Of a stretch of 64,000 bases of DNA, positions 6,934 to 14,756 are shown one piece after another; position 1 is the first letter of the stretch, and each line of letters opens with the position of its first letter. The notes beneath the pieces are model-generated. The model was not told the DNA's origin, ran no database searches, and saw only the letters and a program-made list of their open reading frames with translations. The stretch comes from Sphaerochaeta sp032144095 (lineage in GTDB: Bacteria > Spirochaetota > Spirochaetia > Sphaerochaetales > Sphaerochaetaceae). The position numbers and the translations under genes were made by a program. The stretch covers positions 1 through 64,000 of the forward strand of contig NZ_JAVSNJ010000001.1 in NCBI RefSeq assembly GCF_032144095.1, given 5' to 3'.

Positions 6934-9513
6934 ATGAATATAGACAAAATGACCATCAAGCTTCGCCAGGCTGTTGGTGACGCTGACCTTTTGGCGAACG
7001 AACAGGGCAATGCCGAGATTACCAGCGAACATCTCCTGTTGGCACTTCTCAACCAGAAAGAGGGCCTGCTCTCCCCGTTGTTTGAACGGTTGGGAGTTCC
7101 TCCCCGCCAGGTACAGGCTGCACTGCAGGCCCTGGTAGACCGTCTTCCCAAAGCCTATGGAGGCACCACTCAACGCTCCATATCTGCCGCCTTGGGCAAT
7201 GAGCTCTATGCAGCAGACAAGATTGCCGCGGAGTTCAAGGATGAGTTTCTCAGCGCCGAGCATGTGCTGCTAGCCATCCTCGATGATTCCTCACCTGCCA
7301 GCAAGGCCATGAAGAACCTTGGCATCACCCGCGATGGGGTGATGCAGGCCTTGCAGACCATAAGGGGAAACCAGAGCATCGACAACGAAGATCCCGAAAG
7401 CAGATACCAGGCCCTGGAAAAATACTGCAAGGACATGACAGCCCTTGCCCGCCTGGGCAAGCTCGACCCGGTAATCGGACGGGACGAGGAGATCAGGCGT
7501 GTGATGCAGGTCCTTTCCAGAAGGACGAAGAACAACCCGGTTCTCATTGGGGAGCCTGGGGTCGGAAAGACTGCCATTGTCGAGGGGCTTGCCCAACGTA
7601 TCAGCAGCGGCGATGTCCCCGAATCCCTGAAGAACAAGCGAATCCTCTCCCTGGATGTCGGCTCCCTGGTGGCCGGTGCAAAGTTCCGGGGGGAATTTGA
7701 GGAGCGGCTCAAGGCCGTGGTCAAGGAAGTGACCTCAAGCGAAGGGGCCATCATCCTCTTCATCGACGAGTTGCACACCATTGTGGGTGCAGGAGCGAGC
7801 GAAGGCTCCACCGATGCCTCAAACCTCATCAAGCCAGCCTTGGCAAGAGGGGAGCTGCATGCCATCGGGGCGACAACGCTGGATGAGTACCGGAAATACA
7901 TCGAGGTTGACAAGGCCCTTGAACGCAGGTTCCAGCCTGTCTTTACCAAGGAACCCACCGTTGAGAGTACCATTGCCATCCTGCGCGGGCTGAGGGAACG
8001 CTATGAGGTGCACCACGGGGTGCGCATCAAGGACGAGGCCCTCATTGCAGCCGCGACCCTAAGCAACCGCTACATCACCAACCGTTTCCTTCCTGACAAG
8101 GCGATCGACCTCATAGACGAGGCTGCAAGCCAGCTGAAGATGGAGATCGAGAGCCAGCCGGAGGAGCTGGACCAGATCGAGAGGAAAATCCTGCAGCTGA
8201 ACATCGAGGAGCAGGCCCTGGCCCGCGAAACCGACCCAACCAGCCTAGAACGTCTGGCGAAGATCAGAAATGAGGTGAGCTTCCTCAAGGGGAAGCGGGA
8301 CAGCATGCACCTGCAGTGGGGCAATGAACGAAGTGCCATCGACAAGCTGCGCGCCAAAAAGGCGAGCCTTGAACAGCTGAAGGTGGAAGAGCAGCGGGCA
8401 GAGCGGGATGGGGACCTTGCTAAGGCCGCCCAGATCAAGCACGGCTCTATCCCTGAACTGCAAAAGGAGATCCAGGCCCAGAGCGAGCTCCTTGCCCAAA
8501 GTCATTCCGAGGGCAAGCAGATGCTCCGTGAAGAGGTCAGCGAAGATGATATCGCCAGGATCGTCAGTAGCTGGACAGGGGTTCCCATCGCCAAGATGAA
8601 GAGCAGTGAGATGCAGAAGTACCTGAAGCTTGAGCAGATACTCTCCGCCCAGGTGGTAGGACAGAGGCAGGCGATCACCGCCCTCTCCGATGCCATCAGG
8701 AGAAACAAGGCAGGCATCGGTGATGAGAAGCGACCTTTGGGTAGCTTCCTGTTTGCAGGACCCACGGGGGTGGGAAAGACCCTGCTTGCCAAGGTATTGG
8801 CCTCCTTCCTCTTTGATGATGAGAAGGCCCTTACCCGCATCGACATGAGCGAATATATGGAGAAGTACTCGGTGAGCAGGCTCATCGGTGCCCCTCCAGG
8901 ATATGTCGGCTATGACCAGGGTGGACAGCTGACCGAAGTGGTCAGGCGCCGGCCCTACTCAGTGGTGCTCTTCGATGAGATCGAGAAGGCCCATCCGGAT
9001 GTCTTCAATGTCCTGTTGCAGCTCCTGGATGACGGAAGGCTCACCGATGGGCAGGGAAGGGTTGTGGACTTCACCAATACGGTGATCATCCTCACCAGCA
9101 ATCTGGGTAGTTCCCTCCTGCTGCAGGCCAAGAACCAGGAAGAGGGACGCAAGCAGGTGCTCTCTGTCATCCATGATTCCTTCAAGCCTGAGTTCATCAA
9201 CCGTCTTGATGAGATCATCATCTTTGAGGGGCTCGGCCCAGAGCAGGTCAGGAAGATCGTAGACATGCAGCTTGCCCAGCTTGCCCAGCGGCTGGAAAGA
9301 CGCGGGTATACCTTGCATTGGGATGAAGCTGTCGTGGACCTGGTCTTCAGGGAGGGCTTTGATGCGACCTTTGGTGCCCGTCCTGTCAAGCGGGCAATTC
9401 AGCGCCTAGTGGAGAACCCCCTCTCTGTTCAGTTGCTCAGTGGTTCCTTTGCCCCTTCCTCAGCGATTCGCCTGACGGTGGATGGTGATGAGGTGGTAGC
9501 CATCAAGGCCTAG
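6934..9513 (+). CDS. clpB: ATP-dependent disaggregase ClpB
   Basis: This is a hexameric AAA+ chaperone (859 aa) that extracts polypeptides from aggregates together with DnaK, DnaJ and GrpE, all encoded at 51680-55514. The order is typical: an N-terminal double Clp repeat (about 1-145), NBD1 with Walker A GEPGVGKT near residue 206, a coiled-coil middle domain (about 400-520) that distinguishes ClpB from ClpA/C, and NBD2 with GPTGVGKT near 609. GAGGGG precedes ATG 6934. The 3' end overlaps the convergent nucleotidyltransferase gene by 11 bp and no terminator is visible. Confidence 0.96.
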   Translation: MNIDKMTIKLRQAVGDADLLANEQGNAEITSEHLLLALLNQKEGLLSPLFERLGVPPRQVQAALQALVDRLPKAYGGTTQRSISAALGNELYAADKIAAEFKDEFLSAEHVLLAILDDSSPASKAMKNLGITRDGVMQALQTIRGNQSIDNEDPESRYQALEKYCKDMTALARLGKLDPVIGRDEEIRRVMQVLSRRTKNNPVLIGEPGVGKTAIVEGLAQRISSGDVPESLKNKRILSLDVGSLVAGAKFRGEFEERLKAVVKEVTSSEGAIILFIDELHTIVGAGASEGSTDASNLIKPALARGELHAIGATTLDEYRKYIEVDKALERRFQPVFTKEPTVESTIAILRGLRERYEVHHGVRIKDEALIAAATLSNRYITNRFLPDKAIDLIDEAASQLKMEIESQPEELDQIERKILQLNIEEQALARETDPTSLERLAKIRNEVSFLKGKRDSMHLQWGNERSAIDKLRAKKASLEQLKVEEQRAERDGDLAKAAQIKHGSIPELQKEIQAQSELLAQSHSEGKQMLREEVSEDDIARIVSSWTGVPIAKMKSSEMQKYLKLEQILSAQVVGQRQAITALSDAIRRNKAGIGDEKRPLGSFLFAGPTGVGKTLLAKVLASFLFDDEKALTRIDMSEYMEKYSVSRLIGAPPGYVGYDQGGQLTEVVRRRPYSVVLFDEIEKAHPDVFNVLLQLLDDGRLTDGQGRVVDFTNTVIILTSNLGSSLLLQAKNQEEGRKQVLSVIHDSFKPEFINRLDEIIIFEGLGPEQVRKIVDMQLAQLAQRLERRGYTLHWDEAVVDLVFREGFDATFGARPVKRAIQRLVENPLSVQLLSGSFAPSSAIRLTVDGDEVVAIKA

Positions 9514-10081
9514 GGTGTATCAGGAGTTCTGCGTAGGCGTGTATGGTGTCGATGTCACGGACAAAGGCCTCATCATCGACAACGCACAGCTCTACATGGA
9601 ACTCCTGGAGCAGCCCTTGCATGGTGAAGGGGATGGGCTGGGCAAGGATAAGGGCCTTGAAGTTTGCCCTCAGCAGCACGGGATGCCCTATCTGCCCTTG
9701 GTAGATGGGCCGTAGGGCGTCGGATGAGGAGAACTTTTTCGCAAGCAGGTGGTAGTGCTCTGCCTCTATCAGGGGCATGTCTGCCAGGGAGATGAAAAAG
9801 TCCTCATTCTCCCGCAATGCCTTGGCTCCCACAAGGGTGGATGAGCCCTGTCCCTGGGTATAGTTGTCATTGTGGACAAGGACTAGGTTCGGGCAAGCCA
9901 TCTCCTTGAGGGCCAGCTCGACCTCTTCGTTCCTGAACCCTGTAACCACGATGGTGAAGAGCCCGGCCTTGAGGGACTGCTGGGCTGCATGTGCAACCAA
10001 GGCCTGTCCCTTATAGGGGAGAAGCAGCTTCTCTCCTCCACTTCGTGTACCCAATCCTGCCGCCAGAAGGATGTTTTGCAT
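9503..10081 (-). CDS. MobA/MocA-like nucleotidyltransferase
   Basis: This is an NTP-transferase fold protein of 192 aa. It has the nucleotide-binding start LLAAGLGTRSGGEKLLLPYKG, the metal-site motif SLADMPL and GHPVLL. These fit the MobA/MocA family, which attaches GMP or CMP to molybdopterin, or matures related cofactors in xanthine dehydrogenase-like enzymes. No molybdenum enzyme or cofactor gene is nearby, so the exact substrate is open. It converges on clpB with an 11-bp overlap and is divergent from the DUF554 gene. Confidence 0.75.
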   Translation of the reverse strand: MQNILLAAGLGTRSGGEKLLLPYKGQALVAHAAQQSLKAGLFTIVVTGFRNEEVELALKEMACPNLVLVHNDNYTQGQGSSTLVGAKALRENEDFFISLADMPLIEAEHYHLLAKKFSSSDALRPIYQGQIGHPVLLRANFKALILAQPIPFTMQGLLQEFHVELCVVDDEAFVRDIDTIHAYAELLIHPRP

Positions 10082-10090
10082 ATTCGTTCC

Positions 10091-10119
10091 TTGTCCAAGT
10101 CTTTGGAACCCATTATACT
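10091..10119 (+). promoter_or_regulatory. promoter placed for leaderless transcription of the DUF554 gene
   Basis: TTGTCC (10091-10096) and TATACT (10114-10119) are 17 bp apart. The expected start site near 10126 is only about 4 nt before ATG 10130, and no ribosome-binding site is seen. Confidence 0.6.
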
Positions 10120-10129
10120 CCTATTCATT

Positions 10130-10858
10130 ATGTTTGCTACCTATATCAATTGTCTGACAGTTATTCTGGGGTCCCTGCTGGGGCTGCTGGTCAAGAACCG
10201 GCTCAAGGACTCCTACAAGCAGGTGGTCTTCACCTCCTCGGGTCTGGTCACGTTGGTGATCGGAATCTCCATGGCCTTGCAGACCGGCTCTTTCCTTATC
10301 CTGATCTTCTCCACCATCCTGGGGGGCTTCATCGGCTATGCACTCTCCATCGAGGATGCTGTGCTCAGCTTGGGTACCTGGATGGAGTCTCGCCTGGGAA
10401 GGAAGGGTAGGGATGAGGAGGCGGCAAAGAATTTTGCCCTGGGCTTCCTCAATGCTTCCCTGCTCTTCTGTTCAGGGGCGATGACTGTTGTCGGTTCCAT
10501 CCAGGCCGGGACGACAGGGGACTACCAACTTCTCCTGGTCAAGTCGGTGATGGATGGGTGCATGGCGATCATCTTTACGGCAGTCTATGGCCCCGGTGTC
10601 ATGGCCAGTGCGCTGGTCATCCTTGTCTACCAGGGGTTCTTCACCCTTGCCGGCGGCTTTATCTCCCCTATCCTGGGAGAGAGTGGGATCAACGAGCTTT
10701 CAGCTGTCGGTGGTGTGCTGCTTATGATGATCGGCTTCGGGTTGCTGGACATCCGCAAGAGCAAGACCGGGAATTTCCTTCCTGCAATGGTTGTGGCTCC
10801 CCTTCTGGCCATGCTCGCCCCCTATCTGGTGGCGCTGATGGCAAACCTGGTTAGCTAG
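10130..10858 (+). CDS. DUF554 family membrane protein (YdfK-like)
   Basis: This is a polytopic membrane protein of 242 aa with about seven hydrophobic segments. It begins with the family pattern MFATYINCLTVILGSLLG and continues with a conserved GAMTVVGSIQAG segment. The family is widespread and its function is not established; a transport or regulatory role is only presumed. The open frame extends upstream to 9989, but ATG 10130 is where the family homology begins. This start lacks a ribosome site and sits 10 nt behind a good -10 box, so translation of a leaderless mRNA is likely. The 3' end overlaps the convergent HTH gene by 4 bp. Confidence 0.85.
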   Translation: MFATYINCLTVILGSLLGLLVKNRLKDSYKQVVFTSSGLVTLVIGISMALQTGSFLILIFSTILGGFIGYALSIEDAVLSLGTWMESRLGRKGRDEEAAKNFALGFLNASLLFCSGAMTVVGSIQAGTTGDYQLLLVKSVMDGCMAIIFTAVYGPGVMASALVILVYQGFFTLAGGFISPILGESGINELSAVGGVLLMMIGFGLLDIRKSKTGNFLPAMVVAPLLAMLAPYLVALMANLVS

Positions 10859-11205
10859 GGCTTGGTGGTATGGGATTTCTGGATAAAGGTAAGGATGGAA
10901 AGGATGAGCTCCTGCTCCTCTTCGTTGAGGGTTGGCACTATCTGCATGATCGCCTTGTGCCTTGGGCAATGGTGCTCGGCTGCCTCGTCCTCTTCATAAG
11001 GCGGCTCCCAATCATACCCATGTTCAAGTTTCCCGAGGCTCAGACCTGTCAGTGAGGTGAGGGTCATGAGAACTTCCATGGGTGGACGGCGGTCATTGTG
11101 GATCCAGCTTGAGAGGGTGCTTCTTTTGACATCGAGCATTTTTGATAGGTCAACAACCGATGGTTCCCCCAATAGGGTTCTTACGCGATCCCAGAACTTT
11201 TGCAT
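10855..11205 (-). CDS. small HTH (XRE-type) transcriptional regulator
   Basis: This 116-aa protein has an N-terminal helix-turn-helix (about residues 15-55: LSKMLDVKRSTLSSWIHNDR). It is followed by a linker with HHCPRHK and a C-terminal helix ending in IQKSHTTKP. It resembles phage-repressor-like or CI-type small regulators, but the target is unknown. A GTG at 11253 would add 16 residues. ATG 11205 is preferred because the domain starts there and an extended -10 lies 6 nt ahead. It converges with the DUF554 gene (4-bp overlap). Confidence 0.75.
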   Translation of the reverse strand: MQKFWDRVRTLLGEPSVVDLSKMLDVKRSTLSSWIHNDRRPPMEVLMTLTSLTGLSLGKLEHGYDWEPPYEEDEAAEHHCPRHKAIMQIVPTLNEEEQELILSILTFIQKSHTTKP

Positions 11206-11211
11206 GCTAAG

Positions 11212-11220
11212 AATATAGCA
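11212..11220 (-). promoter_or_regulatory. extended -10 promoter abutting the HTH gene start
   Basis: On the minus strand TGCTATATT is an extended -10 box (TGn plus TATATT). It is only 6 nt before the ATG, so the transcript would begin at or next to the start codon. The nearest -35-like TTGCCA is 19 bp away. Confidence 0.45.
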
Positions 11221-11366
11221 GGATTTATTCCTTGTTTGGCAAAAATGCGTCACAAAACATAACTATTTCTTAAACTTAATGCAAACTACTGTAATGTAAA
11301 TAATTATATATTTATAAAATGCTATTTATTTGGCATCTTTGTAGGATAGTGGCGCAGATGAAGCGA

Positions 11367-11386
11367 CAGGCCCCTGGAAGGGCCTG
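11367..11386 (-). terminator. GC-rich hairpin downstream of glycogen phosphorylase
   Basis: CAGGCCC (11367-11373) pairs perfectly with GGGCCTG (11380-11386). It lies 18 bp beyond the glgP stop but lacks a T tract, so it may stabilise the 3' end rather than terminate. Confidence 0.4.
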
Positions 11387-11403
11387 CCGGATCGGTTGTC
11401 TCA

Positions 11404-13914
11404 CTATTTTTTCATTGCGTCCTGTAGGGCTGTCTCTGTTCCATCATCTCGCTGCACAGGACACTGTTTGAGGGCCCATATATCCTTTGCATACTCACCG
11501 ATGGTCCGGTCACTGGAGAATTTTCCACTGGAAGCGATGTTGAGGATTGCCTTCCGGTTCCACTCATTTTGGTCGCCTCGGTAGAGGTCGCGGGCACTCT
11601 TGTGGGCATCTGCATACATGCGAAGGTCAGCAAAGTGGAAATACCTGTCCCCATCTTCAAAGAGGCTCTTGCGTAGGGGGTCGAAGATATTGGGTTCGTT
11701 CACATTGAAGTAACCGGTGGACAGGAGTGCGACCGCTTCCTTGATCTCATTGTCACCCATTGCCCAGGCAAAGGGGTTGTAGGATTTTCCAAGCTGTGAG
11801 ATCTCCTCTTCCGTGTGGCCGAAGATAAACATGTTGTCCTTGCCGACCTCCTCGGCGATTTCCACGTTTGCCCCATCCATCGTCCCGATGGTCAGGGCCC
11901 CATTGCACATGAACTTCATGTTTCCTGTCCCTGATGCCTCGGTTCCTGCAGTGGATATCTGCTCGGAAAGGTCGGTTGCAGGGATGATGCTCTCTGCCAT
12001 GGTTACCCGGTAGTTGGGCATGAACTGGATCGAAAGGAGCTTGTTGGCCTGTGAATCCCCGTTGATGACCTTGGCGATGTTGTTGATGAGCTTGATGATG
12101 AGCTTGGCATTGACGTAGCCAGGGGCCGCCTTGCCGCCGAAGAGGAATGTCATCGGTGGCATATTCTCGGTCGCCTTTCCGCCCTTCTTTATGTCGTTGT
12201 AGATCAGCATGATGTTCAGGGCATTGAGCAGCTGCCGTTTGTACTCGTGGATACGTTTGACCTGGACATCAAAGAGGGTGTTTGGGTCGATGATCATGCC
12301 GCTGTCCTTTTTGAGGAATGCAGCTGCCTTGACCTTGTTCTCCAGCTTGATCTTTGCAAAATCGGAGACAAAGGCCTTGTCGGTGGCAAAGGGGGCCAGC
12401 TTGGCTATCTGGCTATAGTCGGTTATCCAGCCGTCCCCGATGGCTTCGGTTATCTTTTGTGCCAGTCTCGGGTTTGCATCAAGCAACCAGCGTCTCTGGG
12501 TTATCCCGTTGGTCTTGTTGTTGAACCGCTTGGGATAGATGAGGTTGAACTGGGGAAACATCGATCGTTTCAGAAGTTCTGAGTGGAGGGCAGCGACCCC
12601 GTTGGTGCTATGGCTTCCGATGATGGCGAGGTTGGCCATCCTGACCTGCTTGGGGTTTGACTCCTCAATGATGCTGATCTGGCCAAGCACCTGGGGCTGG
12701 AGGGGGAAGAAGGAGACAGCAGACTGCAAGAACCTGTGGTTGATCTCATAGATGATCTGCATGTGTCTGGGAAGGATCGACTGCAGCATGGGCAGTGTCC
12801 ACTTCTCCAGGGCCTCCGGCATGAGTGTGTGGTTGGTGTAGCCCATGATGGCGACGGTGATATCCCAGGCTTCGTCCCAGCTGAGGCCTTCCTCGTCGAG
12901 GAGCAGACGCATCATCTCAGGGATTGCCAGGGATGGGTGGGTGTCGTTGAGCTGGATGGCCGCAAAGTCGGGGAACTGTGACCAGCTGAGTTTCCTGCGT
13001 TTGAAGGAACGGATAATGTCAGCAAGGGAGCAGGCCACGAAGAAGTACTGTTGCTTGAGGCGGAGTTCCTTGCCCATGTAGAGGGTGTCGTTGGGGTAGA
13101 GGACCTGCGAGAGGTTCTCAGCGGATATCTTGGATCGCACCGCTTCGGTGTAGTCGCCGTCGTTGAACTCATGGAAATTGAACTCCTCGGGGCTTGTCGC
13201 AGACCAGAGGCGGAGTGTGTTCACCGTCTTGCATCCATAGCCGACGATCGGGGTATCGTAGGCAACCCCATTGACCTGCTCCGAGCCGATCCACTTGAAG
13301 TTGTCCTTGCCTTTCTCCCTGATCATCTTCACTTCACCGCCAAACTGGACTGTGTAGACGACATCAGGGCGCTTGAGCTCCCAAGGGTTGCCGTTGCGAA
13401 GCCAGTTGTCAGGCTGCTCTACCTGCCAGCCGTTCTTGATCTGTTGGCGGAAGATGCCGTAGTTGTAGCGGATGCCGTAGCCATAGGCAGGGTATTCCAG
13501 GGTTGCAAGGGAGTCTAGGAAGCAGGCGGCAAGCCTGCCAAGCCCTCCATTTCCCAGTCCGGCATCAGGTTCCATGTCAGCTAGTTCCTCATAGGTATAC
13601 CCTAGTGACGAAAGGGCTTCCTTCAGCTGGTCCTCAACGCCAAGGTTGATCACGTTGTTGGTCATCGCCCTTCCCATAAGGAACTCAAGGGAGAGGTAGT
13701 TTATGCGTTTGGCGTTTTCTTTGCGCTGGGTCTTTCTGCTCAGGTTCCACTGGTGGACGATCCTGTCCCTGATGGCGAGGGCCAGGGCAGTGTACCTGCC
13801 TTCGGCTGTGGTGTGGTAGATATCTGCATCCTGGCTATACTTGAGCTGTTCGGCAAAGTCTTGCGCCAGGTCTTTTGCTGTATGTCCAAAGCGAGTTTTC
13901 AGTTCGTCTTTCAT
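11404..13914 (-). CDS. glgP: glycogen/starch/alpha-glucan phosphorylase
   Basis: This enzyme releases glucose 1-phosphate from alpha-1,4-glucan chains with inorganic phosphate and a pyridoxal phosphate cofactor (836 aa, full length for family GT35). The cofactor lysine is K667 in EASGTGNMKFMCNGA. The N-terminal LSLEFLMGR and DAGLGNGGLGRLAACF blocks are also typical. AAGGAG lies before the ATG at 13914. It is monocistronic, with its own promoter at 13956-13984. It implies storage or uptake of alpha-glucans. Confidence 0.97.
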   Translation of the reverse strand: MKDELKTRFGHTAKDLAQDFAEQLKYSQDADIYHTTAEGRYTALALAIRDRIVHQWNLSRKTQRKENAKRINYLSLEFLMGRAMTNNVINLGVEDQLKEALSSLGYTYEELADMEPDAGLGNGGLGRLAACFLDSLATLEYPAYGYGIRYNYGIFRQQIKNGWQVEQPDNWLRNGNPWELKRPDVVYTVQFGGEVKMIREKGKDNFKWIGSEQVNGVAYDTPIVGYGCKTVNTLRLWSATSPEEFNFHEFNDGDYTEAVRSKISAENLSQVLYPNDTLYMGKELRLKQQYFFVACSLADIIRSFKRRKLSWSQFPDFAAIQLNDTHPSLAIPEMMRLLLDEEGLSWDEAWDITVAIMGYTNHTLMPEALEKWTLPMLQSILPRHMQIIYEINHRFLQSAVSFFPLQPQVLGQISIIEESNPKQVRMANLAIIGSHSTNGVAALHSELLKRSMFPQFNLIYPKRFNNKTNGITQRRWLLDANPRLAQKITEAIGDGWITDYSQIAKLAPFATDKAFVSDFAKIKLENKVKAAAFLKKDSGMIIDPNTLFDVQVKRIHEYKRQLLNALNIMLIYNDIKKGGKATENMPPMTFLFGGKAAPGYVNAKLIIKLINNIAKVINGDSQANKLLSIQFMPNYRVTMAESIIPATDLSEQISTAGTEASGTGNMKFMCNGALTIGTMDGANVEIAEEVGKDNMFIFGHTEEEISQLGKSYNPFAWAMGDNEIKEAVALLSTGYFNVNEPNIFDPLRKSLFEDGDRYFHFADLRMYADAHKSARDLYRGDQNEWNRKAILNIASSGKFSSDRTIGEYAKDIWALKQCPVQRDDGTETALQDAMKK

Positions 13915-13955
13915 GTGAAGAACTCCTTACAAATAGGATAATTGGTTCAATCAAA

Positions 13956-13984
13956 ACTATATACGATTGCTGGAATATGGGCAA
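13956..13984 (-). promoter_or_regulatory. promoter of glgP
   Basis: On the minus strand TTGCCC (13979-13984) and TATAGT (13956-13961) are separated by 17 bp, about 42 bp before the glgP start codon. Confidence 0.55.
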
Positions 13985-14022
13985 CCAGCTCCAATAATAC
14001 CGGTGAAAATGCTCAAGGCATA

Positions 14023-14051
14023 TTGACAAAACATTCGTGCTCTGGTAAGTT
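14023..14051 (+). promoter_or_regulatory. promoter of the tRNA-Thr/rpmG/tRNA-Trp/secE/nusG transcript
   Basis: TTGACA (14023-14028) and TAAGTT (14046-14051) are 17 bp apart. The expected start is near 14058, about 49 nt before tRNA-Thr. Confidence 0.6.
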
Positions 14052-14106
14052 AGCTTTTGCATGTCGCAGGTATGTTCCGCATGGAAAAATCTGCCTTGTT
14101 ACCATC

Positions 14107-14180
14107 GCCCTTGTAGCTCAGCACGGTAGAGCACCACCATGGTAAGGTGGGGGTCAACGGTTCAAATCCGTTCGAGGGCT
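14107..14180 (+). tRNA. tRNA-Thr (anticodon GGT)
   Basis: A 74-nt cloverleaf is complete: acceptor GCCCTTG/CGAGGGC, D arm GCTC/GAGC, anticodon stem CCACC/GGTGG with loop ATGGTAA, and T arm AACGG/CCGTT around TTCAAAT. GGT reads ACC and ACT threonine codons. CCA is not encoded. Nine T follow at 14182-14190. Confidence 0.95.
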
Positions 14181-14242
14181 CTTTTTTTTTCTCAATCCCC
14201 TTGGGGATGAGAGTGAGGTGAATACTCACCGAGGAGCATGGA

Positions 14243-14422
14243 ATGGGTGAAGCAAAGAAAAAAGGTCCCGTGGAGAAAATTGCTCTGCAGTGCACCGAAT
14301 GTAAGCAGAAGAACTATACGACCGAGAAGAATCGTCGTAACACGCAAGGCAAGCTTGAGCTGAGCAAGTATTGTCCGTTTGAGCGAAAGCACACCTTGCA
14401 TCGCGAAGCAAAGATCAAATAG
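14243..14422 (+). CDS. rpmG: 50S ribosomal protein L33
   Basis: This 59-aa protein of the large subunit sits near the E site. The first zinc-ribbon pair is intact (C17-TEC20), but the second pair is degenerate: C44-PFE has Glu where zinc-binding L33 has Cys. The rest (KNRRNTQGKLELSKYC, KHTLHREAKIK) is standard. It is flanked by two tRNA genes and precedes secE, an order found in many bacteria. GAGGAG lies 6 nt before ATG 14243. Confidence 0.93.
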   Translation: MGEAKKKGPVEKIALQCTECKQKNYTTEKNRRNTQGKLELSKYCPFERKHTLHREAKIK

Positions 14423-14454
14423 GTCCGAAAGGACTTTTGTATCGAGAAGCAAAT

Positions 14455-14528
14455 AGGCCAGTAGCTCCAATTGGTAGAGCGCTGGTCTCCAAAACCGGAT
14501 GTTGAGGGTTCGAATCCTTCCTGGCCTG
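14455..14528 (+). tRNA. tRNA-Trp (anticodon CCA)
   Basis: A 74-nt cloverleaf is complete: acceptor AGGCCAG/CTGGCCT, D arm GCTC/GAGC, anticodon stem CTGGT/ACCGG with loop CTCCAAA, and T arm GAGGG/CCTTC around TTCGAAT. The 3' CCA is not encoded. AGAAGCA (14445-14451) and TGCTTCT (14531-14537) flank it and can extend the acceptor helix, with eight T at 14541-14548. Confidence 0.95.
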
Positions 14529-14567
14529 TCTGCTTCTTGATTTTTTTTACCCCAAAGGAGACTTTAC

Positions 14568-14747
14568 ATGAAGAAACTGTTCAAGTATTTCAAGGAGTCG
14601 CACCAGGAACTGAAAAAAGTTGTCTGGCCTTCCCGTGAAGCGGTTGTCTCTTCCACTAAGGTCGTACTGGTTTCTACTGTTATCGTCGCCGTATTCCTTG
14701 GCTTGGTTGACTTTCTCCTTCTCAAGGGTATACTATTCATCTTCTAG
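14568..14747 (+). CDS. secE: preprotein translocase subunit SecE
   Basis: This is a short single-span SecE (59 aa) that clamps the SecY channel. It has an amphipathic N-terminal helix with the family's KKVVWPSREAV motif and one membrane segment (about residues 33-54). AAAGGAG precedes ATG 14568. It lies between tRNA-Trp and nusG, the conserved bacterial order, with 9 bp to nusG. SecY itself is encoded at 37277. Confidence 0.93.
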   Translation: MKKLFKYFKESHQELKKVVWPSREAVVSSTKVVLVSTVIVAVFLGLVDFLLLKGILFIF

Positions 14748-14756
14748 GACGGTGTC

